Notes under the pieces: generated by a model | The model's input: only the letters and a program-made list of their open reading frames with translations | Database searches by the model: none | Told to the model about the DNA's origin: nothing | Source: Nitrospina sp. | GTDB taxonomy: Bacteria; Nitrospinota; Nitrospinia; Nitrospinales; Nitrospinaceae | DNA length: 13,751 bases | Assembly (NCBI GenBank): GCA_004357435.1 | Contig: SMVS01000084.1 | Location: forward strand, 1 to 13,751 | Direction: 5' to 3' | Part shown: positions 6,640 through 12,870 of the stretch, in pieces | Layout of the letters: each line of letters opens with the position of its first letter | Numbering within the stretch: position 1 is the stretch's first letter | Made by a program: the position numbers and the translations under genes

Positions 6640-7885
6640 TGGTAAATATAGAGCCTGTGATACATATCAAGTCCTCTGGTTTGGACAGCCTTTTGGCGGC
6701 AAGGACCGCTTGAGAAACTTCATCGACTATTTCAACAGGCTTGGAAAATCCTGCCAGCTGGTCGCGCACAATAGCAGGATCAGCGCTTCTCTCCTGATGG
6801 GGCCGGGTCACAATGATATAATCGGCAAATAATGGGATTATTCCAGTGATTTCTGATACTTGTTTGTCTTTCATGATCCCCAGGACCAAAATACAGCGTT
6901 TTTTTGGAAAATGACTCTTTAAAGCCTGGGCTAAAGCCCGGAAACCCGCTGGATTGTGGGCGCAATCCAAAATGACCACAGGGCTTCGGGAGATCACTTC
7001 CAGACGACCAGGCCAGCGGGCACTCGCCAAGCCGCTACGGATGATTTTTTCAGGAATTTTTGAGGCTAACGCTGGCAGTGCCCGGCAGGCGGCAACCGCC
7101 AGCGAGGCGTTTTCCGCTTGATGGGGGCCCAGAAGGGAAATTTTGAGCCCTTCAAAGCTGGAGTTTTCAGATGCATAATCGAATTCCAGAATATCCTCTG
7201 GGCAGGATTTTACAGCCACCTGGAAGTCCCGTTCAATACTGACCAATTGGGCCTTGTTTTTCTGGGCCTGTTTTTGGATGACTTCTAAAAGGATTTTATC
7301 CTTAACTCCGGACACCACTGTTGTCGGATGCTTGATGATGGCGGCTTTCTCGAAAGCAATATGCTTTAAATCGGAGCCTAATTGATCTTCGTGGTCCCGG
7401 GATAGGGAGGTGATGATACAAACTTTGGCTTGGCACAGGTTGGTGGAATCCAGCCGCCCTCCCAGGCCCACTTCAATAATGTTCCAATCAACTTCTTGTT
7501 CCGAAAAATACAGAAACGCCATCACCGTGCTGAATTCAAAATAAGTGACGTCAATCTCCAATTGTTCGGCGGCTTGTCGGACACGGGTGATGAGGGGAAC
7601 CATGGCATCACGCGCGATGGGTTGGCGGTCGATCTGAATGCGTTCTCGAAAGTCCAGTAAATGAGGGGAGGTGTAAAGCCCTGTCCGAAAACCTGCGGCA
7701 CGAAGAATCGACTCAACAAACGCCGCGGTGGACCCCTTGCCGTTGGTTCCTGCAATGTGGATAGCCGGAACTTTGTGGTGTGGATTACCAAAATGGCCGA
7801 GTAGGGCCGAGGTATTGCTCAGGCCAAGTTTGATGCCTCGGCCTGCCAAAGAGAAAAGATAATCCAGACTTTCTTCGTAATCCAT
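6596..7885 (-). CDS. folC: FolC, folylpolyglutamate synthase/dihydrofolate synthase
   Basis: FolC adds glutamate to dihydropteroate and to reduced folates using ATP, in the cytoplasm. It belongs to the Mur-ligase superfamily. Counting from the ATG at 7885 (429 residues, the usual family length), the P-loop HIAGTNGKGST is at 43-53 and YTSPHLLDFRERI follows near 71. EVGLGGRLDSTN is near 139, and ILDCAHNPAGF in the C-terminal third is the Mur-ligase C-domain signature. A longer frame starting with TTG at 7936 exists. I prefer the ATG because MDYEESLDYLFSLAGRGIKLGL matches the normal FolC N-terminus and GGAA lies just before it. It is the first gene of the folC-lptD-pyrE run. Its end overlaps the start of lptD. 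Confidence 0.96.
   Translation of the reverse strand: MDYEESLDYLFSLAGRGIKLGLSNTSALLGHFGNPHHKVPAIHIAGTNGKGSTAAFVESILRAAGFRTGLYTSPHLLDFRERIQIDRQPIARDAMVPLITRVRQAAEQLEIDVTYFEFSTVMAFLYFSEQEVDWNIIEVGLGGRLDSTNLCQAKVCIITSLSRDHEDQLGSDLKHIAFEKAAIIKHPTTVVSGVKDKILLEVIQKQAQKNKAQLVSIERDFQVAVKSCPEDILEFDYASENSSFEGLKISLLGPHQAENASLAVAACRALPALASKIPEKIIRSGLASARWPGRLEVISRSPVVILDCAHNPAGFRALAQALKSHFPKKRCILVLGIMKDKQVSEITGIIPLFADYIIVTRPHQERSADPAIVRDQLAGFSKPVEIVDEVSQAVLAAKRLSKPEDLICITGSIFTIAEAKQSLEDKCVS
6631..6635 (-). promoter_or_regulatory. Shine-Dalgarno GGAGG bearing on the lptD start
   Basis: GGAGG inside the folC 3' end lies within codons 2-3 of the longest lptD frame and 12 bases before the TTG at 6618. This argues that lptD may begin at 6618, not 6639. 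The spacing is longer than ideal, so the case is not closed. Confidence 0.45.
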
Positions 7886-8005
7886 TCGTTCCGTTGAAAA
7901 ATCCGCTATGAATGTCAGCCACCTTTGCCGGGACAATACTATAGGGGAGTGGTTTCAGGAAGAATATATTTTCTCATTTTTAATAGAAAAACGTAGAATA
8001 TAAAT

Positions 8006-8023
8006 AATTAAAATATTTTAATT
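8006..8023. promoter_or_regulatory. 18-bp perfect palindrome in the divergent folC / S24-like intergenic region
   Basis: AATTAAAATATTTTAATT is completely self-complementary. It lies 24 bases upstream of the plus-strand TTG start at 8048 and about 120 bases upstream of folC. Its position near the start of the plus-strand unit suits an operator for that unit, possibly autoregulated. AT-rich sequence makes palindromes commoner by chance, and no clear -35/-10 pair could be placed beside it. Confidence 0.4.
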
Positions 8024-8047
8024 TGGATCAGGTGGATTTTTTGAAAA

Positions 8048-8596
8048 TTGGCCGATAAAATGCGCGTCCCATTATTTCAAATTTTAACTGAACCGTGCGG
8101 TGTTCCGGAGGCCGGGAAAACCCGGGAGGGTTTGCAACGGGTTTCGGAAATCGACTTGCCATTGGAGGAGGGTTTGCCAGAAAGTTCCTACGCCATAAAA
8201 ATAGAAGAAGGCGCCATGGTTCCCGTGTTAAAAAAGACCGACATTGCGGTATTCGACTCCCTGGGAGACCCGAATAAAGCAATCAGGAATATATTTATTG
8301 TCGGGGTTCAAAATCAGCCGCCTCAGGTTAGAATGGTGGTCAAAAATGAAGCGGGGATGGACCCGGCAAATTTTCTGAAACCTGCCACCGGTTCATCCAC
8401 ATCCTTCATTAACAAGCGTCGAAAAAGTTTTATGACTCCCACTCCGCTCCATATTCCAGAAAGCCGCGTTTCACCCATTCCGGGCTCGGCGCACGAGATG
8501 GTTTACCTGAAAAGTATCAGGCCGGAGCGTCTATCGGTGGTTCCTGTAAAAAATGTTCTATGGATGCATCCCTTGATTTATATTCATTCTATTTAA
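8048..8596 (+). CDS. LexA/S24-like (signal peptidase-fold) protein lacking the catalytic serine
   Basis: The segment SSYAIKIEEGAMVPVLKKTDIAVFDS (47-71) follows the S24/LexA pattern 'ALRVEGDSMEPTLKDGDIVVVD' closely, but the nucleophile serine position is Ala56. A later strand PQVRMVVKN (92-100) corresponds to the LexA stretch holding the general-base lysine; Arg95 appears in its place. The C-terminus (VPVKNVLWMHPL) resembles the closing 'GRVVWV' strand. The first 45 residues hold no recognisable helix-turn-helix, so this is neither a normal LexA nor a phage-type repressor. Together these suggest an inactive, ligand- or partner-binding version of the fold. The start is TTG at 8048 (AGGTGGA 11 bases before it) or ATG at 8060. 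A stop at 8042 rules out a longer form. The metallo-beta-lactamase-fold gene follows 25 bases later. The fold is assigned by motif reading only. Confidence 0.6.
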   Translation: MADKMRVPLFQILTEPCGVPEAGKTREGLQRVSEIDLPLEEGLPESSYAIKIEEGAMVPVLKKTDIAVFDSLGDPNKAIRNIFIVGVQNQPPQVRMVVKNEAGMDPANFLKPATGSSTSFINKRRKSFMTPTPLHIPESRVSPIPGSAHEMVYLKSIRPERLSVVPVKNVLWMHPLIYIHSI

Positions 8597-8610
8597 TCTT
8601 AATGTGAAAT

Positions 8611-8614
8611 GAGG
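8611..8614 (+). promoter_or_regulatory. Shine-Dalgarno GAGG fixing the start at 8622
   Basis: GAGG lies seven bases before the ATG at 8622 and only one base before an in-frame TTG at 8616, so ATG 8622 is the supported start. Confidence 0.7.
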
Positions 8615-8621
8615 TTTGTTC

Positions 8622-9242
8622 ATGTCGATCTTAAAGGAAGTGCTTCCTAAAATTTATTCATGGTCGGAGTTTAATGAAGAAAGACAATTGAACTTCAATG
8701 GTTATTTCGTGATTCACCAGAAGGACGCTGTCATCATTGACCCCCCCCACCTGAGTGGCAAAGGGTTGCGTGACCTGAAGGAATTGGTGGCGCTTAATAT
8801 TTCAACCCCGATCAAGGCCATCCTGCTGACCAATGTGCATCATGACCGGTCGTCCCAGGAGTTGAAGGAGCTATTTCCCGTCCCTATATACATTAATGAG
8901 AAGGACCGAGATCTTCTTGATTCCAAAAGTGACAAGACCTGCAAAGGGGGCGACCAATTATTTGGAGGAATTCGGGTGGTCCATATACCGGATCAGAAAT
9001 CTCCAGGCGAGTCGGCGTTTTATATCCAAGACCGTAAGATTTTAATTGTCGGAGATGCCTTGATAGGAAAAGTTGAGGGTGAAGTCAATATGTTGCCGCC
9101 AGAAAAATTTAAGGATGTCGATAAAGCTAAAGCAGGGTTGAACGTTCTGCGGGAGTTGGATTTTGAATCTCTATTGTTAGGGGACGGTCATTCGATTCTG
9201 AAAGACGCTAAAGCCAAGGTGGAAAAATTTCTTGATGCCTGA
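8622..9242 (+). CDS. Metallo-beta-lactamase-fold protein with incomplete metal ligands
   Basis: The 206-residue protein follows the MBL layout. NGYFVIHQKDAVIIDPP (26-42) is the opening beta-hairpin, and IKAILLTNVHHDRSSQEL (64-81) is the position of HxHxDH. IPDQKSPGESAFYIQDRKILIVGDAL (122-147) covers the third motif, and LLLGDGHSI (185-192) the last. The first motif reads N-V-H-H-D-R, so the first and last histidines are replaced by Asn71 and Arg76 while His73 and Asp75 remain. The third-motif histidine is Glu130; Asp145 and His190 are kept. A normal dinuclear zinc site is therefore unlikely, and the protein may bind one metal or be non-catalytic. No membrane segment or signal peptide is seen. 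It is the second gene of a plus-strand pair and ends ten bases from a convergent gene. The substrate is unknown. Confidence 0.75.
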   Translation: MSILKEVLPKIYSWSEFNEERQLNFNGYFVIHQKDAVIIDPPHLSGKGLRDLKELVALNISTPIKAILLTNVHHDRSSQELKELFPVPIYINEKDRDLLDSKSDKTCKGGDQLFGGIRVVHIPDQKSPGESAFYIQDRKILIVGDALIGKVEGEVNMLPPEKFKDVDKAKAGLNVLRELDFESLLLGDGHSILKDAKAKVEKFLDA

Positions 9243-9252
9243 TGTTAAAAAC

Positions 9253-9897
9253 TCAGTCCATGACCAACGCTATTAATTCGCGGTAGGTTTGAACCCCGGT
9301 GGCGGCCCAGTCCAGGCTGGGGAAGGAGGGTTCCGCTAAAGAAAAAAACCTCACGAGCTTGATGTACCCTATGCCGTTAACAACCGTCTGGATTTCTTCC
9401 TCAGGAATCTGATGGACCGAAGAATAATTTTCTTCGGTCCATTCCCATTCCCATGGGCTGGTGTTTCTCGCCACAAATATCCCCTCACCGCCCGGTTGTT
9501 GCCGGTTTTTTAAAAGGCATTTCAGGTAATCCGGTATTCTTGGACCCTTCAACAAAAGTGAAAAAGCCAGATAATGTCCCCACCAGAATAGGGTGCGGTA
9601 AGTGAAAAATTCTGTCTTGGAGAAATTTTGAGGAATGTCGAGGGAGAGGAATGGGAAACCTTTATGATTTTCTCCGCGCGCGATCTGCCCCTTGACCAGG
9701 TCCGTGCCAGGTGGATAACTCCTGGAATTCTCCGCCAAATGTGCCGCCAGGGACTCTTTCAGTTGAAGCAGGCGGGTCTCCACATTTTTCATGATGGTGG
9801 GTTTGTGTAGAAATACATCCACCTCGTTGATCAATTTCAATTCGTTTTGCGACCAAATGGGATCCGTAGAGTTGTCCATTAGAAAAGGTCGGGGCAC
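9253..9897 (-). CDS. Conserved-looking protein of unknown function at the end of the stator operon
   Basis: I cannot assign a function. The protein has 214 residues (208 if started at the ATG at 9879). The central part, HKGFPFLSLDIPQNFSKTEF (78-97) followed by FFTYRTLFWWGHYLAFSLLLKG, is rich in aromatics and looks like a structured core. I recall similar 'KG.P...LD.P..F......RTMFWWG' segments in uncharacterised proteins of other phyla, but cannot verify this. FWWGHYLAFSLLL is amphipathic and too short and polar-flanked to be a firm membrane helix. WEWEWTEENYSS near residue 150 is strikingly acidic and aromatic. It starts 12 bases after the PilZ gene stop, consistent with co-transcription with motA-motB-pilZ. 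The start is GTG at 9897 or ATG at 9879; neither has a clear ribosome site. Confidence 0.7.
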   Translation of the reverse strand: MPRPFLMDNSTDPIWSQNELKLINEVDVFLHKPTIMKNVETRLLQLKESLAAHLAENSRSYPPGTDLVKGQIARGENHKGFPFLSLDIPQNFSKTEFFTYRTLFWWGHYLAFSLLLKGPRIPDYLKCLLKNRQQPGGEGIFVARNTSPWEWEWTEENYSSVHQIPEEEIQTVVNGIGYIKLVRFFSLAEPSFPSLDWAATGVQTYRELIALVMD

Positions 9898-9909
9898 GGC
9901 CCGTGGAAA

Positions 9910-10299
9910 TCAGATGTTTCTGGATTGCAAGTCATCTTTTTGGCGTAACAAAACGTAATGGTGAATGGCATCTTCCGCGTTCGCGTCCATGTCCTTGAGC
10001 AGGCAAACGCAGACTCCCTCCGAATCCACTCTTAGGATTTTCAGGCTGGCGGAGATTTCAGTGAATATTTTGGGCAAAAATATCTTCACCTTGAAAACTT
10101 CATTGCCTGAGAACCCTTCATTTAGAAAGGCCAGACCGTTGGAACTGATTTCTGTGACCGTTACAGATTTTCCGCCGACATCCAGATTGATGGGTTCTTC
10201 GGGATCTGGAACGACGCGAAAGGCCTGCCGCGGATCGTCTGGCACCTTGTGGATCCGTAAAGATTTCTCGTCCTTTTTATTTTTCTTTTTCCAAAACAA
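9910..10299 (-). CDS. PilZ-domain protein, probable c-di-GMP effector
   Basis: PilZ domains bind cyclic di-GMP and change motility, adhesion or secretion. The 129-residue protein has a lysine-rich start (FWKKKNKKDEK), then RQAFR at 24-28, matching the RxxxR motif. EISSNG at 50-55 matches (D/N)xSxxG with Glu in the first position. Alternating beta-strands (VTVTEISSNGLAFL, VFKVKIFLP, ASLKILRVDSEGVCVCLL) fit the small PilZ barrel, and a C-terminal helix follows. The start is TTG at 10299, supported by AGGAG eight bases upstream. It overlaps the motB end by 23 bases, so the two are probably translationally coupled. Its place directly behind motA-motB suggests that it acts on the stator, as YcgR-type proteins do, though it lacks an extra YcgR-N domain. 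The function is inferred from motif and context. Confidence 0.85.
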   Translation of the reverse strand: MFWKKKNKKDEKSLRIHKVPDDPRQAFRVVPDPEEPINLDVGGKSVTVTEISSNGLAFLNEGFSGNEVFKVKIFLPKIFTEISASLKILRVDSEGVCVCLLKDMDANAEDAIHHYVLLRQKDDLQSRNI

Positions 10300-11752
10300 A
10301 TTCCACTCTCCTGTTGGTGGCTTTCCCCATTTCCGTTTGATTGCTGGCGATTGGGAAAATTTCTCCGTAGCCCGTTGCCGTCAACCGTCTGGGATCTATG
10401 TTTTTATCAATAAAATATCTGAGAACCGCGGTTGCCCGGGCAGACGACAATTCCCAGTTGGTGGGAAACTGCAAAGTTGAAATAGGTGAATCATCGGTAT
10501 GGCCCTGAATGCTGATTTTATATCGGGGATATTTGTCAATGATCCTGATTATTTCTGTCAAAACGGCTTTGCTGGTTTCCAATTTTAAGAGAGCTTTCCC
10601 CGGTTCAAACAATGTTTGACCCGGTACTCGTACGATAATCTTTGATCTGTCATTGGACACTTCCATGACAGAGCTCATGGTTTCCTGCTCGGCAACGTTC
10701 TTGATATCTGCAAGAATGTCATCTGTTTTCATCCCCGTCAATATCTCTATGCTGTCTTTGGACTCCACCGCGTCCAAAAGCTCCAAAAGGCCGATGCTGG
10801 CATACTCCTCTCCCATTATAGCCTCTTTAAATTTTTTCATATTGATGGAAGCCAGTGAATAGTAAAGAATAAAAAATGTAAGTAAAAGAGTGGCCATGTC
10901 GGCATAGGTGACCATCCATAGTGGAGTTCCTTCATCCCGGACTTCTTCGGTAAAATTGGAAATCTTTTTGCGGCTGTGTTGGGCGCGTCTCAACTTTTTT
11001 CCAAGATTGCCTTCGATTTTTTTTACCTCATGCTCCAAATGAACTTTGAATTTTTTCTTTTGCAATTGAATCTTTTTGTCCGCGTCCTCTTTTTCTTCAC
11101 GGAGTTTTTTAATTTCTTTGGTGATTTCAATGATGACATCGTCCGTTATGATGCTCTCCGACTTTCCTTCGCTGGTCACAATCAGTTGCTCGTACGTATT
11201 GATCAGTCGGTCTTTTTCTTTAAGTAGTTTTTTATAATGCTCATCGGATTCCTGAGTGAGGGATTCAATGGAAGCGTTTTTGGTCTTGACCATATCCCTG
11301 GGCGTGGGATCATCGCGCAGGCGTCGAATTTCCTTGGCCAGTAAGGATTTTTCCCTGGCCAGACGTTCTTTCTCTTTTTTTTCAGTTACGAGCCGGTGAG
11401 TGAGGCTTTGATGCTTTTCCCGAAGTTCCTTGAGCGTTTGCATGACTTGATTCCCCACTTCCATTTCCGGGGATTTTCCCATCAATGGTTCATGGATGAT
11501 CGGCAGATGTTTGACAGGAGGCTTGCTTGATGGGGTGGGGGGACGGTCGATCGCTATGGATTTCTGATATTTGATCTGCTCCGTTTTTTCGTGTACCTGT
11601 TGTTCAAGATCCCCGATCTTTTTGCTGGTCACCGCCATGAGATGCTTGAGTTTGACCTCGTCCCGGGCTTTGTCCGCGTCCAGTTTTTTCAGCTCCGCGT
11701 TTTTAATTCTGAGCTGTTCTCTGACTCTTTCTATGCTGTCTTTAGTTGGCAT
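10277..11752 (-). CDS. motB: MotB-type flagellar stator protein with a long N-terminal coiled coil
   Basis: MotB anchors the MotA ion channel to peptidoglycan and carries the ion-binding aspartate. The core is clear: one membrane helix at about 278-302 (PLWMVTYADMATLLLTFFIL) with the conserved Asp285. A linker follows, then an OmpA-like peptidoglycan-binding domain at about 372-489 with IQGHTDD, NWELSSARATAVLRYF and ATGYGE...NRRVEFVL. The protein is 491 residues, against roughly 250-320 for most MotB. The extra length is all cytoplasmic and N-terminal: residues 1-65 are a charged helix, about 66-100 a Pro-rich linker, and 100-265 a second long Lys/Glu/Leu heptad-like helix. The ATG at 11752 opens 76 bases after the motA stop. 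The PilZ gene overlaps the 3' end. The frame is uninterrupted, so the extension belongs to the protein and is not a neighbouring gene. Confidence 0.93.
   Translation of the reverse strand: MPTKDSIERVREQLRIKNAELKKLDADKARDEVKLKHLMAVTSKKIGDLEQQVHEKTEQIKYQKSIAIDRPPTPSSKPPVKHLPIIHEPLMGKSPEMEVGNQVMQTLKELREKHQSLTHRLVTEKKEKERLAREKSLLAKEIRRLRDDPTPRDMVKTKNASIESLTQESDEHYKKLLKEKDRLINTYEQLIVTSEGKSESIITDDVIIEITKEIKKLREEKEDADKKIQLQKKKFKVHLEHEVKKIEGNLGKKLRRAQHSRKKISNFTEEVRDEGTPLWMVTYADMATLLLTFFILYYSLASINMKKFKEAIMGEEYASIGLLELLDAVESKDSIEILTGMKTDDILADIKNVAEQETMSSVMEVSNDRSKIIVRVPGQTLFEPGKALLKLETSKAVLTEIIRIIDKYPRYKISIQGHTDDSPISTLQFPTNWELSSARATAVLRYFIDKNIDPRRLTATGYGEIFPIASNQTEMGKATNRRVEFVLEKEK
10308..10312 (-). 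promoter_or_regulatory. Shine-Dalgarno AGGAG for the PilZ gene, inside motB
   Basis: AGGAG on the minus strand is eight bases before the TTG at 10299. It lies in the last codons of motB, which supports both the unusual TTG start and coupled translation. Confidence 0.75.
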
Positions 11753-11786
11753 GGCTCATATCCGTCTGAATCCCACCAAAAGAAAA

Positions 11787-11821
11787 GTATTCGCTGGAAT
11801 CGTTGCCAGTTCCAGGAATAC
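11787..11821 (-). terminator. Terminator-like hairpin between motA and motB
   Basis: On the plus strand GTATTC-g-CTGGAA pairs with TTCCAG-GAATAC, a 12-bp stem with one bulged base and a 10-base loop. On the minus-strand RNA it is followed directly by UUUUCUUUU. It occupies the 76-base gap after the motA stop and ends 34 bases before the motB ATG. The stem is only half GC, so termination would be partial, letting motA mRNA exceed motB mRNA. An mRNA-stability role is also possible. Confidence 0.6.
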
Positions 11822-11828
11822 AAGGCGG

Positions 11829-12602
11829 TCATCTTTTAGTAACGACCGGCCTCCTCGGTCGCCTCTTTTTAGCCGGGATGTAGGATGAAAGTTTTTCATA
11901 AACAAAAACCGGGTTGTTGTCTTCCAATATGGATATCGCTCCTTCAAAAATGATTTCTAGATTGATTACCTCCACCAGCGTTCGATCCTTCAATTTTCCC
12001 GCGATTGGAAGGAAAATCAGGGTGGCCAGAAACATGCCATAGAACGTTGTCAGTAGAGCCACGGCCATGGAGGGGCCGATCGTCTCAGGATTCGAAAGTT
12101 GGCGCAACATCTGGATCAATCCAATCAGCGTCCCCATCATGCCGAAGGAAGGAGCGTATAAGGCCATTTTTCGGAAGACATCCTGAACTACATAATGCCT
12201 TTGCTTCATGGATTCGATTTCTATATTCAGGGTGTCGCGAATCAAATCCTCCTTGGATCCGTCGGCAATTAAATTGCAGGCTTTGCGTAGTAAGTCGTCC
12301 TCTATTTCCAAACGGCTTAAAGCGATTAAGCCCTGGCGGCGACTGATGGTACACAATTCGATCATGGTCTCCACCATGTCGTTGGGGTCTAATTTTTTTT
12401 CGGAAAATACAAAAAATGCCGCCACGACTGCGGCGATAACATCTTTAAACTGAAATGTGATGAGAGTGGCGGCCAGGGTGCCTCCCAGCACAATCATCAT
12501 TCCCCGGACATTGATGAAATTTTGAAAATCTCCGCCGAGAAAAATGGCGCCGATGATCAAAGACAAGCCGGATATAATGCCAATCAGGGAAGCTGCGTCC
12601 AC
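11829..12602 (-). CDS. motA: Flagellar motor stator protein MotA
   Basis: MotA forms the ring around the MotB dimer that converts ion flow into flagellar torque at the inner membrane. The 257-residue protein has four membrane helices, at about 3-22, 30-52, 148-168 and 176-203. A cytoplasmic loop lies between the second and third, with the charged patch SRRQGLIALSRLEIEDDLLRKA (87-108) that in the family contacts FliG. The TM3 signature YAPSFGMMGTLIGLI (149-163) with Pro151 and the TM4 signature PSMAVALLTTFYGM (177-190) are typical of MotA/PomA. The tail KKRRPRRPVVTKR is strongly basic. The start is GTG at 12602, with AGGAAAGG just upstream. motB follows after a hairpin-containing gap. Proton or sodium use cannot be decided from these residues. 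Confidence 0.96.
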   Translation of the reverse strand: MDAASLIGIISGLSLIIGAIFLGGDFQNFINVRGMMIVLGGTLAATLITFQFKDVIAAVVAAFFVFSEKKLDPNDMVETMIELCTISRRQGLIALSRLEIEDDLLRKACNLIADGSKEDLIRDTLNIEIESMKQRHYVVQDVFRKMALYAPSFGMMGTLIGLIQMLRQLSNPETIGPSMAVALLTTFYGMFLATLIFLPIAGKLKDRTLVEVINLEIIFEGAISILEDNNPVFVYEKLSSYIPAKKRRPRRPVVTKR

Positions 12603-12818
12603 GTAACCTTTCCTATGCTGTTAGGGGCAAAAGTTCTATTTATTGGATGATATTATAATTTACCATGAAAACCCCGTATTCGCAATAATTTCATTGACTT
12701 ATAAAAATTTTGAGTCTTTCTGGGAAGACCAAGGTTGCCATCAAAGAAAGGATTTCATTGGCCTTCAGAGCCGACCGTCTGAGAATATTCTTTTGCGGAA
12801 AGCGTGAGAAAGATTTGA

Positions 12819-12852
12819 GGGATTGTTTGGTGAGAGAAAAAAACTCAATCCC
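12819..12852 (-). terminator. Weak inverted repeat after the EAL gene, possible terminator
   Basis: GGGATTG (12819-12825) and CAATCCC (12846-12852) form a 7-bp stem around 20 bases, starting about 18 bases past the EAL gene stop. An overlapping TTGAG/CTCAA pairing is also possible. No good U-tract follows on the minus-strand RNA, so termination is uncertain. The remaining 216 bases to motA hold no clear gene, and I could not place a convincing sigma28, sigma54 or sigma70 promoter for motA there. Confidence 0.35.
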
Positions 12853-12870
12853 ATTAATTTTACGGCAGGT

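Noticed and set aside
7886..7936. FolC start at TTG 7936, adding 17 residues
   Set aside because: The extra residues are not part of the family N-terminus. The ATG at 7885 gives the typical start and length.
8741..8748. Run of eight C in the metallo-beta-lactamase-fold gene, possible phase-variable tract
   Set aside because: The frame is intact across it and encodes a sensible DPPH. One short C-run is weak evidence for phase variation, although it is a place where sequencing errors could occur.
12736..12752. TGGCAACCTTGG as a sigma54 promoter for motA
   Set aside because: The TGGCA half matches, but the second element (TTGCA after five bases) is absent, and it lies more than 130 bases from motA.
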